A stretch of DNA of 64,000 bases from Atherix ibis (taxonomy: Eukaryota; Arthropoda; Insecta; Diptera; Athericidae), in the NCBI GenBank assembly GCA_958298945.1, contig OY282608.1, positions 17,027,933-17,091,932 on the forward strand, in the 5' to 3' direction. Shown one piece after another: positions 21,656 to 32,640 of the stretch (positions within the stretch are counted from its first letter, which is position 1; each line of letters opens with the position of its first letter). The notes under the pieces are model-generated. The model saw nothing but the letters and a program-made list of their open reading frames with translations, made no database searches and was not told the DNA's origin. The position numbers and the translations under genes were made by a program.

Positions 21656-24600
21656 TGGTTTGTTGGTTTGTTGGTTGGTTGGTTTGTTGATTTGTTTGTT
21701 TGTTGGTTTGTTGGTTTGTTGGTTTGTTGGCTTGTTGGCTTGTTGGTTTGTTCGTTTGTTGGCTTGTTGGTTTGTTGGTTTGTTGGTTTGTTGGTTTGTT
21801 GGTTTGTTCGTTTGTTGTTTTGTTGGTTTGTTGGTTTGTTTGTTTATTGGTTTGTTGTCTTGTTGGTTTGTTGGTTTGTTGGTTTGTTGGTTTGTTCGTT
21901 TGTTGGTTTGATGGTTTGTTCGTTTTTTGGTTTGTTGGTTTGTTAGTTTTTTGGCTTGTTGGCTGGTTGGTTTGTTGGTTTGTTGGCTTGTTGGTTAGTT
22001 TGTTTCTTTGTTTGTTGGTTTGTTGGTTTGTTGGTTTGTTGGTTTATTGGTTTGTTGGTTTATTGGTTTGTTGGCTTGTTGGTTTGTTGGTTTGTGTGTT
22101 TGTTGGCTTGTTGGTTTGTTAATTTGTTGGTTTGTTGGGTTGTTGGTTTGTTATTTTGTTGGCTTGTTGGCTTGTTGGTTTGTTGGTTTGTTGGTTTGTT
22201 GGCTTGTTGGTTTGTTGGTTTGTTGGTTTGTTGGTTTGTTGGTTTGTTGGTTTGTTTGTTTTTTGGTTTGTTGGTTTGTTTGTTGGTTGGTTTGTTCGTT
22301 TGTTGGTTTATTGGTTTGTTGGCTTGTTGGTTTGTTGGTTTGTTGGTTTGTTGGCTTGTTAATTTGGTAGATTGTTCGTTTGTTGGTTTGCTGGTTTGTT
22401 AATTTGTTGGTTTGTTGGGTTGTTGGTTTGTTATTTTGTTGGCTTGTTGGCTTGTTGGTTTGTTGGTTTGTTGGTTTGCTGGCTTGTTGGTTTGTTTGTT
22501 GGTTGGTTTGTTCGTTTGTTGGTTTGTTGGTTTGTTGGTTTGTTAGCTTGTTTGTTTATTGGTTTGTTGGCTTGTTGGTTTGTTGGTTTGTTGGTTTGTT
22601 GGTTTGTTGGTTTGTTGGTTTGTTGGTTTTTTGGTTTGTTGGTTTGTTGGTTTGTTGGTTTGTTGGTTTGTTGGTTTGTTGGTTTGTTGGTTTGTTGGTT
22701 TGTTGATTTGTTCGTTTGTTGGTTTTTTGGTTTGTTGGCTTGTTGGCTTGTTGGTTTGTTGGTTTGTTGGCTTGTTGGTTTGTTGGGTTGTTGGTTTGTT
22801 GGTTTGTTGGTTTGTTCGTTTGTTGGTTTGTTGGTTTGTTGGTTTGTTTGTTTATTGGTTTGTTGTCTTGTTGGTTTGTTGGTTTGTTGGTTTGTTGGTT
22901 TATTTGTTTGTTGGTTTGTTCGTTTGTTGGTTTGTTGGTTTGTTTGTTTTTTGGTTTGTTGGTTTCTTAGTTTTTTGGCTTGTTGGCTGGTTGGTTTGTT
23001 GGTTTGTTGGCTTGTTGGTTTGTTTGTTTATTTGTTTGTTGGTTTGTTGGTTTGTTGGTTTGTTGGTTTATTGGTTTGTTGGTTTGTTGGTTTGTTGGCT
23101 TGTTGGCTTGTCGGTTTGTTGGTTTGTTGGTTTGTTGGTTCGTTGGTTTGTTGGTTTGTTTGTTTGTTGGTTTGTTGGTTTGTTGGCTTATTGGTTTGTT
23201 CGCTTGTTGGCTTGTTGGTTTGTTAGTTTGTTCGTTTGTTGGTTGCTGGTTGTTAATTTGTTGGTTTGTTGGGTTGTTGGTTTGTTGGTTTGTTGGTTTG
23301 TTGGTTTGTTGGTTTGTTTGTTTGTTGGTTTGTTGGTTTGTTGGTTTGTTGGTTTGTTGGTTTGTTGGTTTGTTGGTTTGTTCGTTTGTTGGTTGCTGGT
23401 TGTTAATTTGTTGGTTTGTTGGGTTGTTGGTTTGTTGGTTTGTTGGTTTGTTGGTTTGTTGGTTTGTTTGTTTGTTGGTTTGTTGGTTTGTTTGTTGGTT
23501 GGTTTGTTCGTTTGTTGGTTTGTTGGTTTGTTGATTTGTTGGTTTGTTGGTTTGTTGATTTGTTCGTTTGTTGGTTTGTTGGTTTGTTGGTTTGTTGGTT
23601 TGTTGGTTTGTTGATTTGCTCGTTTGTTGGTTTATTGGTTTGTTAATTTGTTGGCTTGTTTGTTTGTTGGTTTGTTGGTTTGTAGGTTTGTTGGTTTGTT
23701 GGTTTGTTGGTTTGTTGGTTTTTTGGTTTGTTGGTTTGTTGATTTGTTGGTTTGTTGGTTTGTTGATTTGTTCGTTTGTTGGTTTGTTGGTTTGTTGGTT
23801 TGTTGGCTTGTTGGCTTGTTGGTTTGTTGGTTTGTTGGCTTGTTGGTTTGTTGGTTTGTTGGTTTGTTGGTTTGTTGGTTTGTTCGTTTGTTGGTTTGTT
23901 GGTTTATTTGTTTGTTGGTTTGTTCGTTTGTTGGTTTGTTGGTTTGTTGGTTTGTTCGTTTTTTGGTTTGTTGGTTTGCTAGTTTTTTGGCTTGTTGGCT
24001 GGTTGGTTTGTTGGTTTGTTGGCTTGTTGGATTGTTGGTTTGTTGGTTTGTTGGTTTGTTGGTTTGTTATATTGTTGGTTTGTTGGTTTGTTGGTTTGTT
24101 GGTTTGTTGATTTGTTGGTTTGTTGGTTTGTTGGTTTGTTGGTTTGTTGGTTTGTTGGTTTGTTGGTTTGTTGGTTTGTTGGTTTGTTCGTTTGTTGGTT
24201 TGTTTGTTTGTTGGTTTGTTGGTTTGTTGGTTTGTTCGTTTGTTTGTCTGTTCGTTTGTTGGTTTGTTGGTTTGTTGGCTTGTTGGTTTGTTGGTTTGTT
24301 GGTTTGTTGGTTTGTTGGTTTGTTCGTTTGTTGGCTTATTGGTTTGTTGGCTTGTTGGTTTGTTGGTTTGTTGATTTGTTGGTTTGTTGGTTTGTTGGTT
24401 TGTTGGTTTGTTGGTTTGTTGGTTTGTTGGTTTGTTGGTTTGTTGGTTTGTTGGTTTGTTTGTTTGTTGGTGTGTTGGTGTGTTGATTTGTTGGCTTGTT
24501 GGTTTGTTGGTTTTGTGGTTTGTTGGCTTGTTGGTTTGTTGGTTTGTTGGTTTGTTCGTTTGTTGGCTTGTTGGTTTGTTGCCTTGTTGGCTTGTTGGTT

Positions 24601-24742
24601 TGTTGGTTTGTTGGTTTGTTGGTTTGTTGGTTTGTTGGTTTGTTGGTTTGTTGGTTTGTTGGTTTATTGGTTTGTCGGTTTGTTGGCTTGTTGGTTTGTT
24701 GGGTTTTTGGTTTGTTGGCTTGTTGGTTTGTTGGCTTGTTGG
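21656..24742 (+). repeat. Higher-order block E, copy 2
   Basis: This is a copy of 18,452-21,538 at a constant offset of 3,204 bp. The left edge is sharp: base 21,655 differs from its counterpart 18,451 and matching starts one base later, just after a GGTTTTGTGG word. The right edge is near 24,742, where GGCTTGTT replaces GGTTTGTT. Confidence 0.9.
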
Positions 24743-27700
24743 CTTGTTGGTTTGTTGGTTTGTTCGTTTGTTGGCTTGTTGGCTTGTTGGTTTGTTGGTT
24801 TGTTGGTTTGTTGGTTTGTTGGTTTGTTGGTTTGTTGGTTTGTTGGTTTGTTGGTTTGTTGGCTTGTTGGCTTGTTGGCTTGTTGGTTTGTTGGTTTGTT
24901 GGTTTGTTGATTTGTTCGTTTTTTGGTTTGTTGGCTTGTTTTTTTGTTGGTTTGTTGGATTGCTGGTTTGTTGGCTTATTGGTTTGTTGGTTTGTTGGTT
25001 TGTTGTCTTGTTGGCTTGGTGGTTTGTTGGTTTGTTGGTTTGTTGGCTTGTTGGCTTGTTGGTTTGTGGGTTTGTTGGTTTGTTGGTTTGTTGGTTTGTT
25101 TGTTTGTTGGTTTGTTCGTTTGTTGGTTTGTGGGTTGGTTGGTTTGTTGGCTTGTTGGTTTGTTGGTTTGTTGGTTTGTTGGTTTGTTGGTTTGTTGGCT
25201 TGTTGGTTTGTTGGTTTGTTGGTTTGTTCGTTTGTTGGTGTGTTCGTTTGTTGGTTTGTGGGTTTGTTGGTTTGTTGGTTTGTTGATTTGTTCGTTTGTT
25301 GGTTTGTTGGTTTGTTGGTTTGTTGGTTTGTTGGTTTGTTGATTTGTTCGTTTGTTGGTTTGTTGGTTTGTTGGTTTGTTGGCTTGTTTGTTTGTTGGTT
25401 TGTTGGTTTGTTGGTTTGTTGGTTTGTTGGTTTGTTGGTTTGTTGGTTTATTGGTTTGTTGGTTTGTTGATTTGTTGGTTTGTTGGTTTGTTGATTTGTT
25501 CGTTTGTTGGTTTGTTGGTTTGTTGGTTTGTTGGTTTGTTGGCTTGTTGGCTTGTTGGCTTGTTGGTTTGTTGGTTTGTTGGCTTGTTGGTTTGTTGGTT
25601 TGTTGGTTTGTTTGTTTGTTGGTTTGTTGGTTTATTTGTTTGTTGGTTTGTTCGTTTGTTGGTTTATTGGTTTGTTGGTTTGTTCGTTTTTTGGTTTGTT
25701 GGTTTGCTAGTTTTTTGGCTTGTTGGCTGGTTTGTTTGTTGGCTTGTTGGTTTGTTGGTTTGTTGGTTTGTTGGTTTGTTGGTTTGTTGTATTGTTGGTT
25801 TGTTGGTTTGTTGGTTTGTTGGTTTGTTGTTTTGTTGATTTGTTCGTTTGTTGGTTTGTTGGTTTTTTGGTTGGTTGGCTTGTTGGCTTGTTGGTTTGTT
25901 GGTTTGTTGGCTTGATGGTTTGTTGATTTGTTGGTTTGTTGGTTTGTTGGTTTGTTGGTTTGTTGGTTTGTTGGTTTGTTGGTTTGTTGGTTTGTTGGTT
26001 TGTTGGTTTGTTCGTTTGTTGGTTTGTTGGTTTGTTTGTTAGTTGGTTTGTTGGTTTGTTGGTTTGTTCGTTTGTTCGTTTGTTTGTCTGTTCGTTTGTT
26101 GGTTTGTTGGCTTGTTGGTTTGTTGGCTTGTCGGTTTGTTGGTTTGTTGGTTTGTTGGTTTGTTCGTTTGTTGGCTTATTGGTTTGTTGGCTTGTTGGTT
26201 TGTTGGTTTGTTGGTTTGTTGGTTTGTTGGTTTGTTGGTTTGTTGGTTTGTTGGTTTGTTGGTTTGTTGGTTTGTTGGTTTGTTTGTTTGTTGGTGTGTT
26301 GGTGTGTTGATTTGTTGGCTTGTTGGTTTGTTGGGTTTGTGGTTTGTTGGCTTGTTGGTTTGTTGGTTTGTTGGTTTGTTGGTTTGTTCGTTTGTTGGTT
26401 TGTTGGTTTGTTGCCTTGTTGGCTTGTTGGTTTGTTGGTTTGTTGGTTTGTTGGTTTGTTGGTTTGTTGGTTTGTTGGTTTGTTGGTTTGTTGGTTTGTT
26501 GGTTTGTTGGTTTATTGGTTTGTTGGTTTGTTGGCTTGTTGGTTTGTTGGGTTTTTGGTTTGTTGGCTTGTTGGTTTGTTGGCTTGTTGGCTTGTTGGTT
26601 TGTTGGTTTGTTCGTTTGTTGGCTTGTTGGCTTGTTGGTTTGTTGGTTTGTTGGTTTGTTGGTTTGTTGGTTTGTTCGTTTGTTGGTTTGTTGGCTTGTT
26701 GGCTTGTTGGCTTGTTGGTTTGTTGGTTTGTTGGTTTGTTGATTTGTTCGTTTTTTGGTTTGTTGGCTTGTTTTTTTGTTGGTTTGTTGGATTGCTGGTT
26801 TGTTGGCTTATTGGTTTGTTGGTTTGTTGATTTGTTGGCTTGTTGGCTTGGTGGTTTGTTGGTTTGTTGGTTTGTTGGCTTGTTGGCTTGTTGGTTTGTG
26901 GGTTTGTTGGTTTGTTGGTTTGTTGGTTTGTTTGTTTGTTGGTTTGTTCGTTTGTTGGTTTGTGGGTTTGTTGGTTTGTTGGCTTGTTGGTTTGTTGGTT
27001 TGTTGGTTTGTTGGCTTGTTTTTTTGTTGGCTTGTTGGCTTGTTGGTTTGTTGGTTTGTTGGTTTGTTGGCTTGTTGGCTTGTTGGCTTGTTGGTTTGTT
27101 GGTTTGTTCGTTTGTTGGCTTGTTGGCTTGTTGGCTTGTTGGTTTGTTGGTTTGTTGGTTTGTTGGTTTGTTGGTTTGTTGGTTTGTTGGTTTGTTGGTT
27201 TGTTGGTTTGTTGGCTTGTTGGCTTGTTGGCTTGTTGGTTTGTTGGTTTGTTGGTTTGTTGATTTGTTCGTTATTTGGTTTGTTGGCTTGTTTTTTTGTT
27301 GGTTTGTTGGATTGCTGGTTTGTTGGCTTATTGGTTTGTTGGTTTGTTGGTTTGTTGGCTTGTTGGCTTATTGGTTTGTTGGTTTGTTGGTTTGTTGGCT
27401 TGTTGGTTTGTGGGTTTGTTGGTTTGTTGGTTTGTTGGTTTGTTTGTTTGTTGGTTTGTTCGTTTGTTGGTTTGTGGGTTTGTTGGTTTGTTGGCTTGTT
27501 GGTTTGTTGGTTTGTTGGTTTGTTGGCTTGTTTTTTTGTTGGCTTGTTGGCTTGTTGGTTTGTTGGTTTGTTGGTTTGTTGGCTTGTTGGCTTGTTGGCT
27601 TGTTGGTTTGTTGGTTTGTTCGTTTGTTGGCTTGTTGGCTTGTTGGCTTGTTGGTTTGTGGGTTTGTTGGTTTGTTGGCTTGTCGGTTTGTTGGTTTGTT

Positions 27701-30039
27701 GGTTTGTTTGTTTGTTGGTTTGTTGGCTTTTTGGTTTGTTGGTTTGTTCGTTTGTTCGTTTGTTTGTTTGTTGGTTTGTTCGTTTGTTGGTTTGTGGGTT
27801 TGTTGGTTTGTTGGCTTGTTGGTTTGTTGGTTTGTTGGTTTGTTGGTTTGTTGGTTTGTTGGCTTGTTGGTTTGTTGGTTGGTTGGTTTGTTCGTTTGTT
27901 GGTTTGTTGTTTTGTTGATTTGTTGGTTTGTTGGTTTGTTAATTTGTTCGTTTGTTGGTTTGTTGGTTTGTTGGTTTGTTGGTTTGTTGGTTTGTTGATT
28001 TGTTCGTTTGTTGGTTTGTTGGTTTGTTGGTTTGTTGGCTTGTTTGTTTGTTGGTTAGTTGGTTTGTTGGTTTGTTGGTTTGTTGGTTTGTTGGTTTGTT
28101 GGTTTGTTGGTTTTTTGGTTTGTTGGTTTGTTGATTTGTTGGTTTGTTGGTTTGTTGATTTGTTCGTTTGTTGGTTTGTTGGTTTGTTGGTTTGTTGGCT
28201 TGTTGGCTTGTTGGTTTGTTGGTTTGCTGGCTTGTTGGTTTGTTGGTTTGTTGGTTTGTTGGTTTGTTGGTTTGTTCGTTTGTTGGTTTGTTGGTTTATT
28301 TGTTTGTTGGTTTGTTCGTTTGTTGGTTTGTTGGTTTGTTGGTTTCTTCGTTTTTTGGTTTGTTGGTTTGCTAGTTTTTTGGCTTGTTGGCTGGTTGGTT
28401 TGTTGGTTTGTTGGCTTGTTGGTTTGTTGGTTTGTTGGTTTGTTGGTTTGTTGGTTTGTTGTATTGTTGGTTTGTTGGTTTGTTGGTTTGTTGGTTTGTT
28501 GTTTTGTTGATTTGTTCGTTTGTTGGTTTGTTGGTTTGTTGGTTTGTTGGCTTGTTGGCTTGTTGGTTTGTTGGTTTGTTGGCTTGATGGTTTGTTGATT
28601 TGTTGGTTTGTTGGTTTGTTGGTTTGTTGGTTTGTTGGTTTGTTGGTTTGTTGGTTTGTTGGTTTGTTGGTTTGTTGGTTTGTTGGTTTGTTGGTTTGTT
28701 GGTTTGTTGGTTTGTTGGTTTGTTGGTTTGTTGGTTTGTTGGTTTGTTGGTTTGTTCGTTTGTTAGTTTGTTGGTTTGTTGGTTTGTTCGTTTGTTTGTC
28801 TGTTCGTTTGTTGGTTTGTTGGTTTGTTGGTTTGTTGGCTTGTTGGTTTGTTGGTTTGTTGGTTTGTTGGTTTGTTGGTTTGTTCGTTTGTTGGCTTATT
28901 GGTTTGTTGGCTTGTTGGTTTGTTGGTTTGTTGGTTTGTTGGTTTGTTGGTTTTTGGTTTGTTGGTTTGTTGGTTTGTTTGTTTGTTGGTGTGTTGGTGT
29001 GTTGATTTGTTGGCTTGTTGGTTTGTTGGTTTTGTGGTTTGTTGGCTTGTTGGTTTGTTGGTTTGTTGGTTTGTTCGTTTGTTGGCTTGTTGGTTTGTTG
29101 CCTTGTTGGTTTGTTGGTTTGTTGGTTTGTTGGTTTGTTGGTTTGTTGGTTTGTTGGTTTGTTGGTTTGTTGTTTTATTGGTTTGTTGGCTTGTTGGCTT
29201 GTTGGCTTGTTGGTTTGTTGGTTTGTTGGTTTGTTGGTTTGTTGTTTTGTTGATTTGTTCGTTTGTTGGTTTGTTGGTTTGTTGGTTTGTTGGTTTGTTG
29301 GTTTGTTGGTTTGTTGGTTTGTTGGTTTGTTGGTTTGTTGGCTTGTTGGCTTGTTGGCTTGTTGGTTTGTTGGTTTGTTCGTTTGTTGGCTTGTTGGCTT
29401 GTTGGTTTGTTGGTTTGTTGGTTTGTTGGTTTGTTGGTTTGATGGTTTGTTGGTTTGTTGGCTTGTTGGCTTGTTGGCTTGTTGGTTTGTTGGTTTGTTG
29501 GTTTGTTGGTTTGTTGATTTGTTCGTTTGTTGGTTTGTTGGTTTGTTGGTTTGTTGGCTTGTTGGCTTGTTGGTTTGTTGGTTTGTTGGCTTGATGGTTT
29601 GTTGATTTGTTGGTTTGTTGGCTTGATGGTTTGTTGATTTGTTGGTTTGTTGGTTTGTTAGTTTGTTGGTTTGTTGGCTTGTTGGCTGGTTGGTTTGTTG
29701 GTTTGTTGGCTTGTTGGTTTGTTGTTTTGTTGATTTGTTCGTTTGTCGGTTTGTTGGTTTGTTGGTTTGTTGGTTTGTTGGTTTGTTGATTTGTTCGTTT
29801 ATTGGTTTGTTGGTTTGTTGGTTTGTTGGCTTGTTTGTTTGTTGGTTTGTTGGTTTGCTAGTTTTTTGGCTTGTTGGCTGGTTGGTTTGTTGGTTTGTTG
29901 GCTTGTTGGTTTGTTGGTTTGTTGATTTGTTCGTTTGTTGGTTTGTTGGTTTGTTGGTTTGTTGGTTTGTTGGTTTGTTGATTTGTTCGTTTATTGGTTT
30001 GTTGGTTTGTTGGTTTGTTGGCTTGTTTGTTTGTTGGTT
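24743..30039 (+). repeat. Mosaic of partial duplications (520 bp, 1,832 bp and 2,664 bp spacings)
   Basis: No single period rules here. The word GGCTTGTTTTTTTGTTGG followed by GGATTGCTGG starts its T-run at 24,939, 26,771 and 27,291, giving spacings of 1,832 and 520 bp. The 520-bp step is a tandem duplication of about 26,690-27,209 and 27,210-27,655. About 25,260-26,560 matches 27,930-29,250 at 2,656-2,695 bp. A pure run of 19 canonical octamers lies at 28,605-28,756. All of it is octamer array with no gene. Confidence 0.85.
28605..28756 (+). repeat. Long canonical run (19 identical octamers)
   Basis: Nineteen uninterrupted GGTTTGTT units lie between GATTTGTT and CGTTTGTT. This is the longest perfect run I noticed. 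Comparable runs are 18 units at 55,355-55,498 and 57,718-57,861, and 17 at 51,652-51,787. Confidence 0.93.
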
Positions 30040-32640
30040 TGTTGGTTTGTTGGTTTGTTGGTTTGTTGGTTTGTTGGTTTGTTGGTTTGTTGGTTTGTTG
30101 GTTTGTTGGTTTTTTGGTTTGTTGGTTTGTTGATTTGTTGGTTTGTTGGTTTGTTGATTTGTTCGTTTGTTGGTTTGTTGGTTTGTTGGTTTGTTGGCTT
30201 GTTGGCTTGTTGGTTTGTTGGTTTGTTGGCTTGTTGGTTTGTTGGTTTGTTGGTTTGTTGGTTTGTTGGTTTGTTCGTTTGTTGGTTTGTTGGTTTATTT
30301 GTTTGTTGGTTTGTTCGTTTGTTGGTTTGTTGGTTTGTTGGTTTGTTCGTTTTTTGGTTTGTTGGTTTGCTAGTTTTTTGGCTTGTTGGCTGGTTGGTTT
30401 GTTGGTTTGTTGGTTTTTTGGTTTGTTGTTTTGTTGATTTGTTCGTTTGTTGGTTTGTTGGTTTGTTGGTTTGTTGGCTGTTTGGCTTGTTGGTTTGTTG
30501 GTTTGTTGTTTTGTTGATTTGTTCGTTTGTTGGTTTGTTGGTTTGTTGGTTTGTTGGCTTGTTGGCTTGTTGGTTTGTTGGTTTGTTGGCTTGATGGTTT
30601 GTGGATTTGTTGGTTTGTTGGTTTGTTGGTTTGTTGGTTTGTTGGTTTGTTGGTTTGTTGGCTTGTTGGCTTGTTGGTTTGTTGGTTTGTTGGTTTGTTG
30701 GCTTGTTGGTTTGTTGGTTTGTTGGTTTGGTGGTTTGTTGGTTTGTTCGTTTGTTGGTTTGTTGGTTTATTTGTTTGTTGGTTTGTTCGTTTGTTGGTTT
30801 GTTGGTTTGTTCGTTTGTTGGCTTGTTTTTTTGTTGGCTTGTTGGCTTGTTGGTTTGTTGGTTTGTTGATTTGTTGGTTTGTTGGTTTGTTGGTTTGTTG
30901 GCTTGTTGGCTTGTTGGTTTGTTGGTTTGTTGGTTTGTTTGTTTGGTGGTTTGTTCGTTTGATCGTTTGTTCGTTTGTTGGTTTGTTGGTTTGTTGGTTT
31001 GTTTTTTTGTTGGTTACTTGGTTTGTTGGTTTGTTGGTTTGTTGGTTTGTTGGCTTGTTGGTTTGTCGGTTTATTGGTTTGTTGGTTTGTTGGTTGGTTG
31101 GCTTGTTGGCTTGTTGCTTTGTTGGTTTGTTCGTTTTTTGGTTTGTTGGTTTGTTGGTTTGTTGGCTTGTTTGTTTGTTGGTTTGTTGGTTTGTTGGTTT
31201 GTTGGTTTGTTGGTTTGTTGGTTTTTTGGTTTGTTGGTTTGTTGGTTTGTTGGTTTGTTGGTTTGTTGATTTGTTTGTTTGTTGGTTTGTTGGTTTGTTG
31301 GCTTGTTGGCTTGTTGGTTTGTTGGTTTGTTGGCTTGTTGGTTTATTGGTTTGTTGGTTTGTTGGTTTGTTCGTTTGTTGGTTTGTTGGTTTATTTGTTT
31401 GTTGGTTTGTTCGTTTGTTGGTTTGTTGGTTTGTTGGTTTCTTCGTTCTTTGGTTTGTTGGTTTGCTAGGTTTTTTGGCTTGTTGGCTGGTTGGTTTGTT
31501 GGTTTGTTGGCTTGTTGGTTTGTTGGTTTGTTGGTTTGTTAGTTTGTTGGTTTGTTGTATTGTTGGTTTGTTTGTTTGTTGGTTTGTTGTTTTGTTAATT
31601 TGTTCGTTTGTTGGTTTGTTGGTTTGTTGGTTTGTTGGCTTGTTGGTTTGTTGGTTTGTTGGTTTGTTGGTTTGTTGGTTTATTGGTTTGTTGGTTTGTT
31701 GGTTGGTTGGCTTGTTGGCTTGTTTGTTTGTTGGTTTGTTCGTTTGTTGGTTTGTTGGTTTGTTGGTTTGTTGGCTTGTTTGTTTGTTGGTTTGTTGGTT
31801 TGTTGGTTTGTTGGTTTGTTGGTTTTTTGGTTTGTTGGTTTGTTGATTTGTTGGTTTGTTGGTTTGTTGGTTTGTTCGTTTGTTGGTTTGTTGGTTTATT
31901 TGTTTGTTGGTTTGTTCGTTTGTTGGTTTGTTGGTTTGTTGGTTTCTTTGTTTTTTGGTTTGTTCGTTTGCTAGTTTTTTGGCTTGTTGGCTGGTTGGTT
32001 TGTTGGTTTGTTGGCTTGTTGGTTTGTTGGTTTGTTGGTTTGTTGGTTTGTTGGTTTGTTGTATTGTTGGTTTATTGGTTTGTTTGTTTGTTGGTTTGTT
32101 GTTTTGTTGATTTGTTCGTTTGTTGGTTTGTTGGTTTGTTGGTTTGTTGGCTTGTTGGTTTGTTGGTTTGTTGGCTTGATGGTTTGTTGATTTGTTGGTT
32201 TGTTGGTTTGTTGGTTTGTTTGTTTGTTGGTTTGTTGGTTTGTTGGTTTGTTGGTTTGTTGGTTTGTTGGTTTGTTGGTTTGTTGGTTTGTTCGTTTGTT
32301 GGTTTGTTTTTTTGTTGGTTTGTTGGTTTGTTGGTTTCTTCGTTTGTTTGTCTGTTGGTTTGTTGGTTTGTTGGTTTGTTGGTTTGTTGGCTTGTTGGTT
32401 TGTTGGTTTGTTGGTTTGTTGGTTTGTTCGTTTGTTGGCTTATTGGTTTGTTGGCTTGTTGGTTTGTTGGTTTGTTGGTTTGTTGGTTTGTTGGTTTGTT
32501 GGTTTGTTTGTTTGTTGGTGTGTTGGTGTGTTGATTTGTTGGCTTGTTGGTTTGTTGGTTTTGTGGTTTGCTGGCTTGTTGGTTTGTTGGTTTGTTGGTT
32601 TGTTCGTTTGTTGGCTTACTGGTTTGTTGCCTTGTTGGAT
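30040..32640 (+). repeat. Higher-order block F, copy 1 (2,601-bp unit)
   Basis: This is the first of two tandem 2,601-bp copies. Landmarks are GGTTTGTGGATTTG near 30,597, the TTTGATCG word near 30,958, GGTTACTTGG near 31,013, TTCTTCGTTCTTTGG near 31,439, and paired GGTGTGTT near 32,517. Because 2,601 is one more than a multiple of 8, one net register slip is carried inside each copy. Confidence 0.92.

Noticed and set aside
24939..27297. T-runs of 7 as poly(A)/poly(T) tails of retroelements
   Set aside because: They are GGTTTGTT to TTTTTTT conversions within an octamer, flanked by repeat on both sides, with no element body or target-site duplication.
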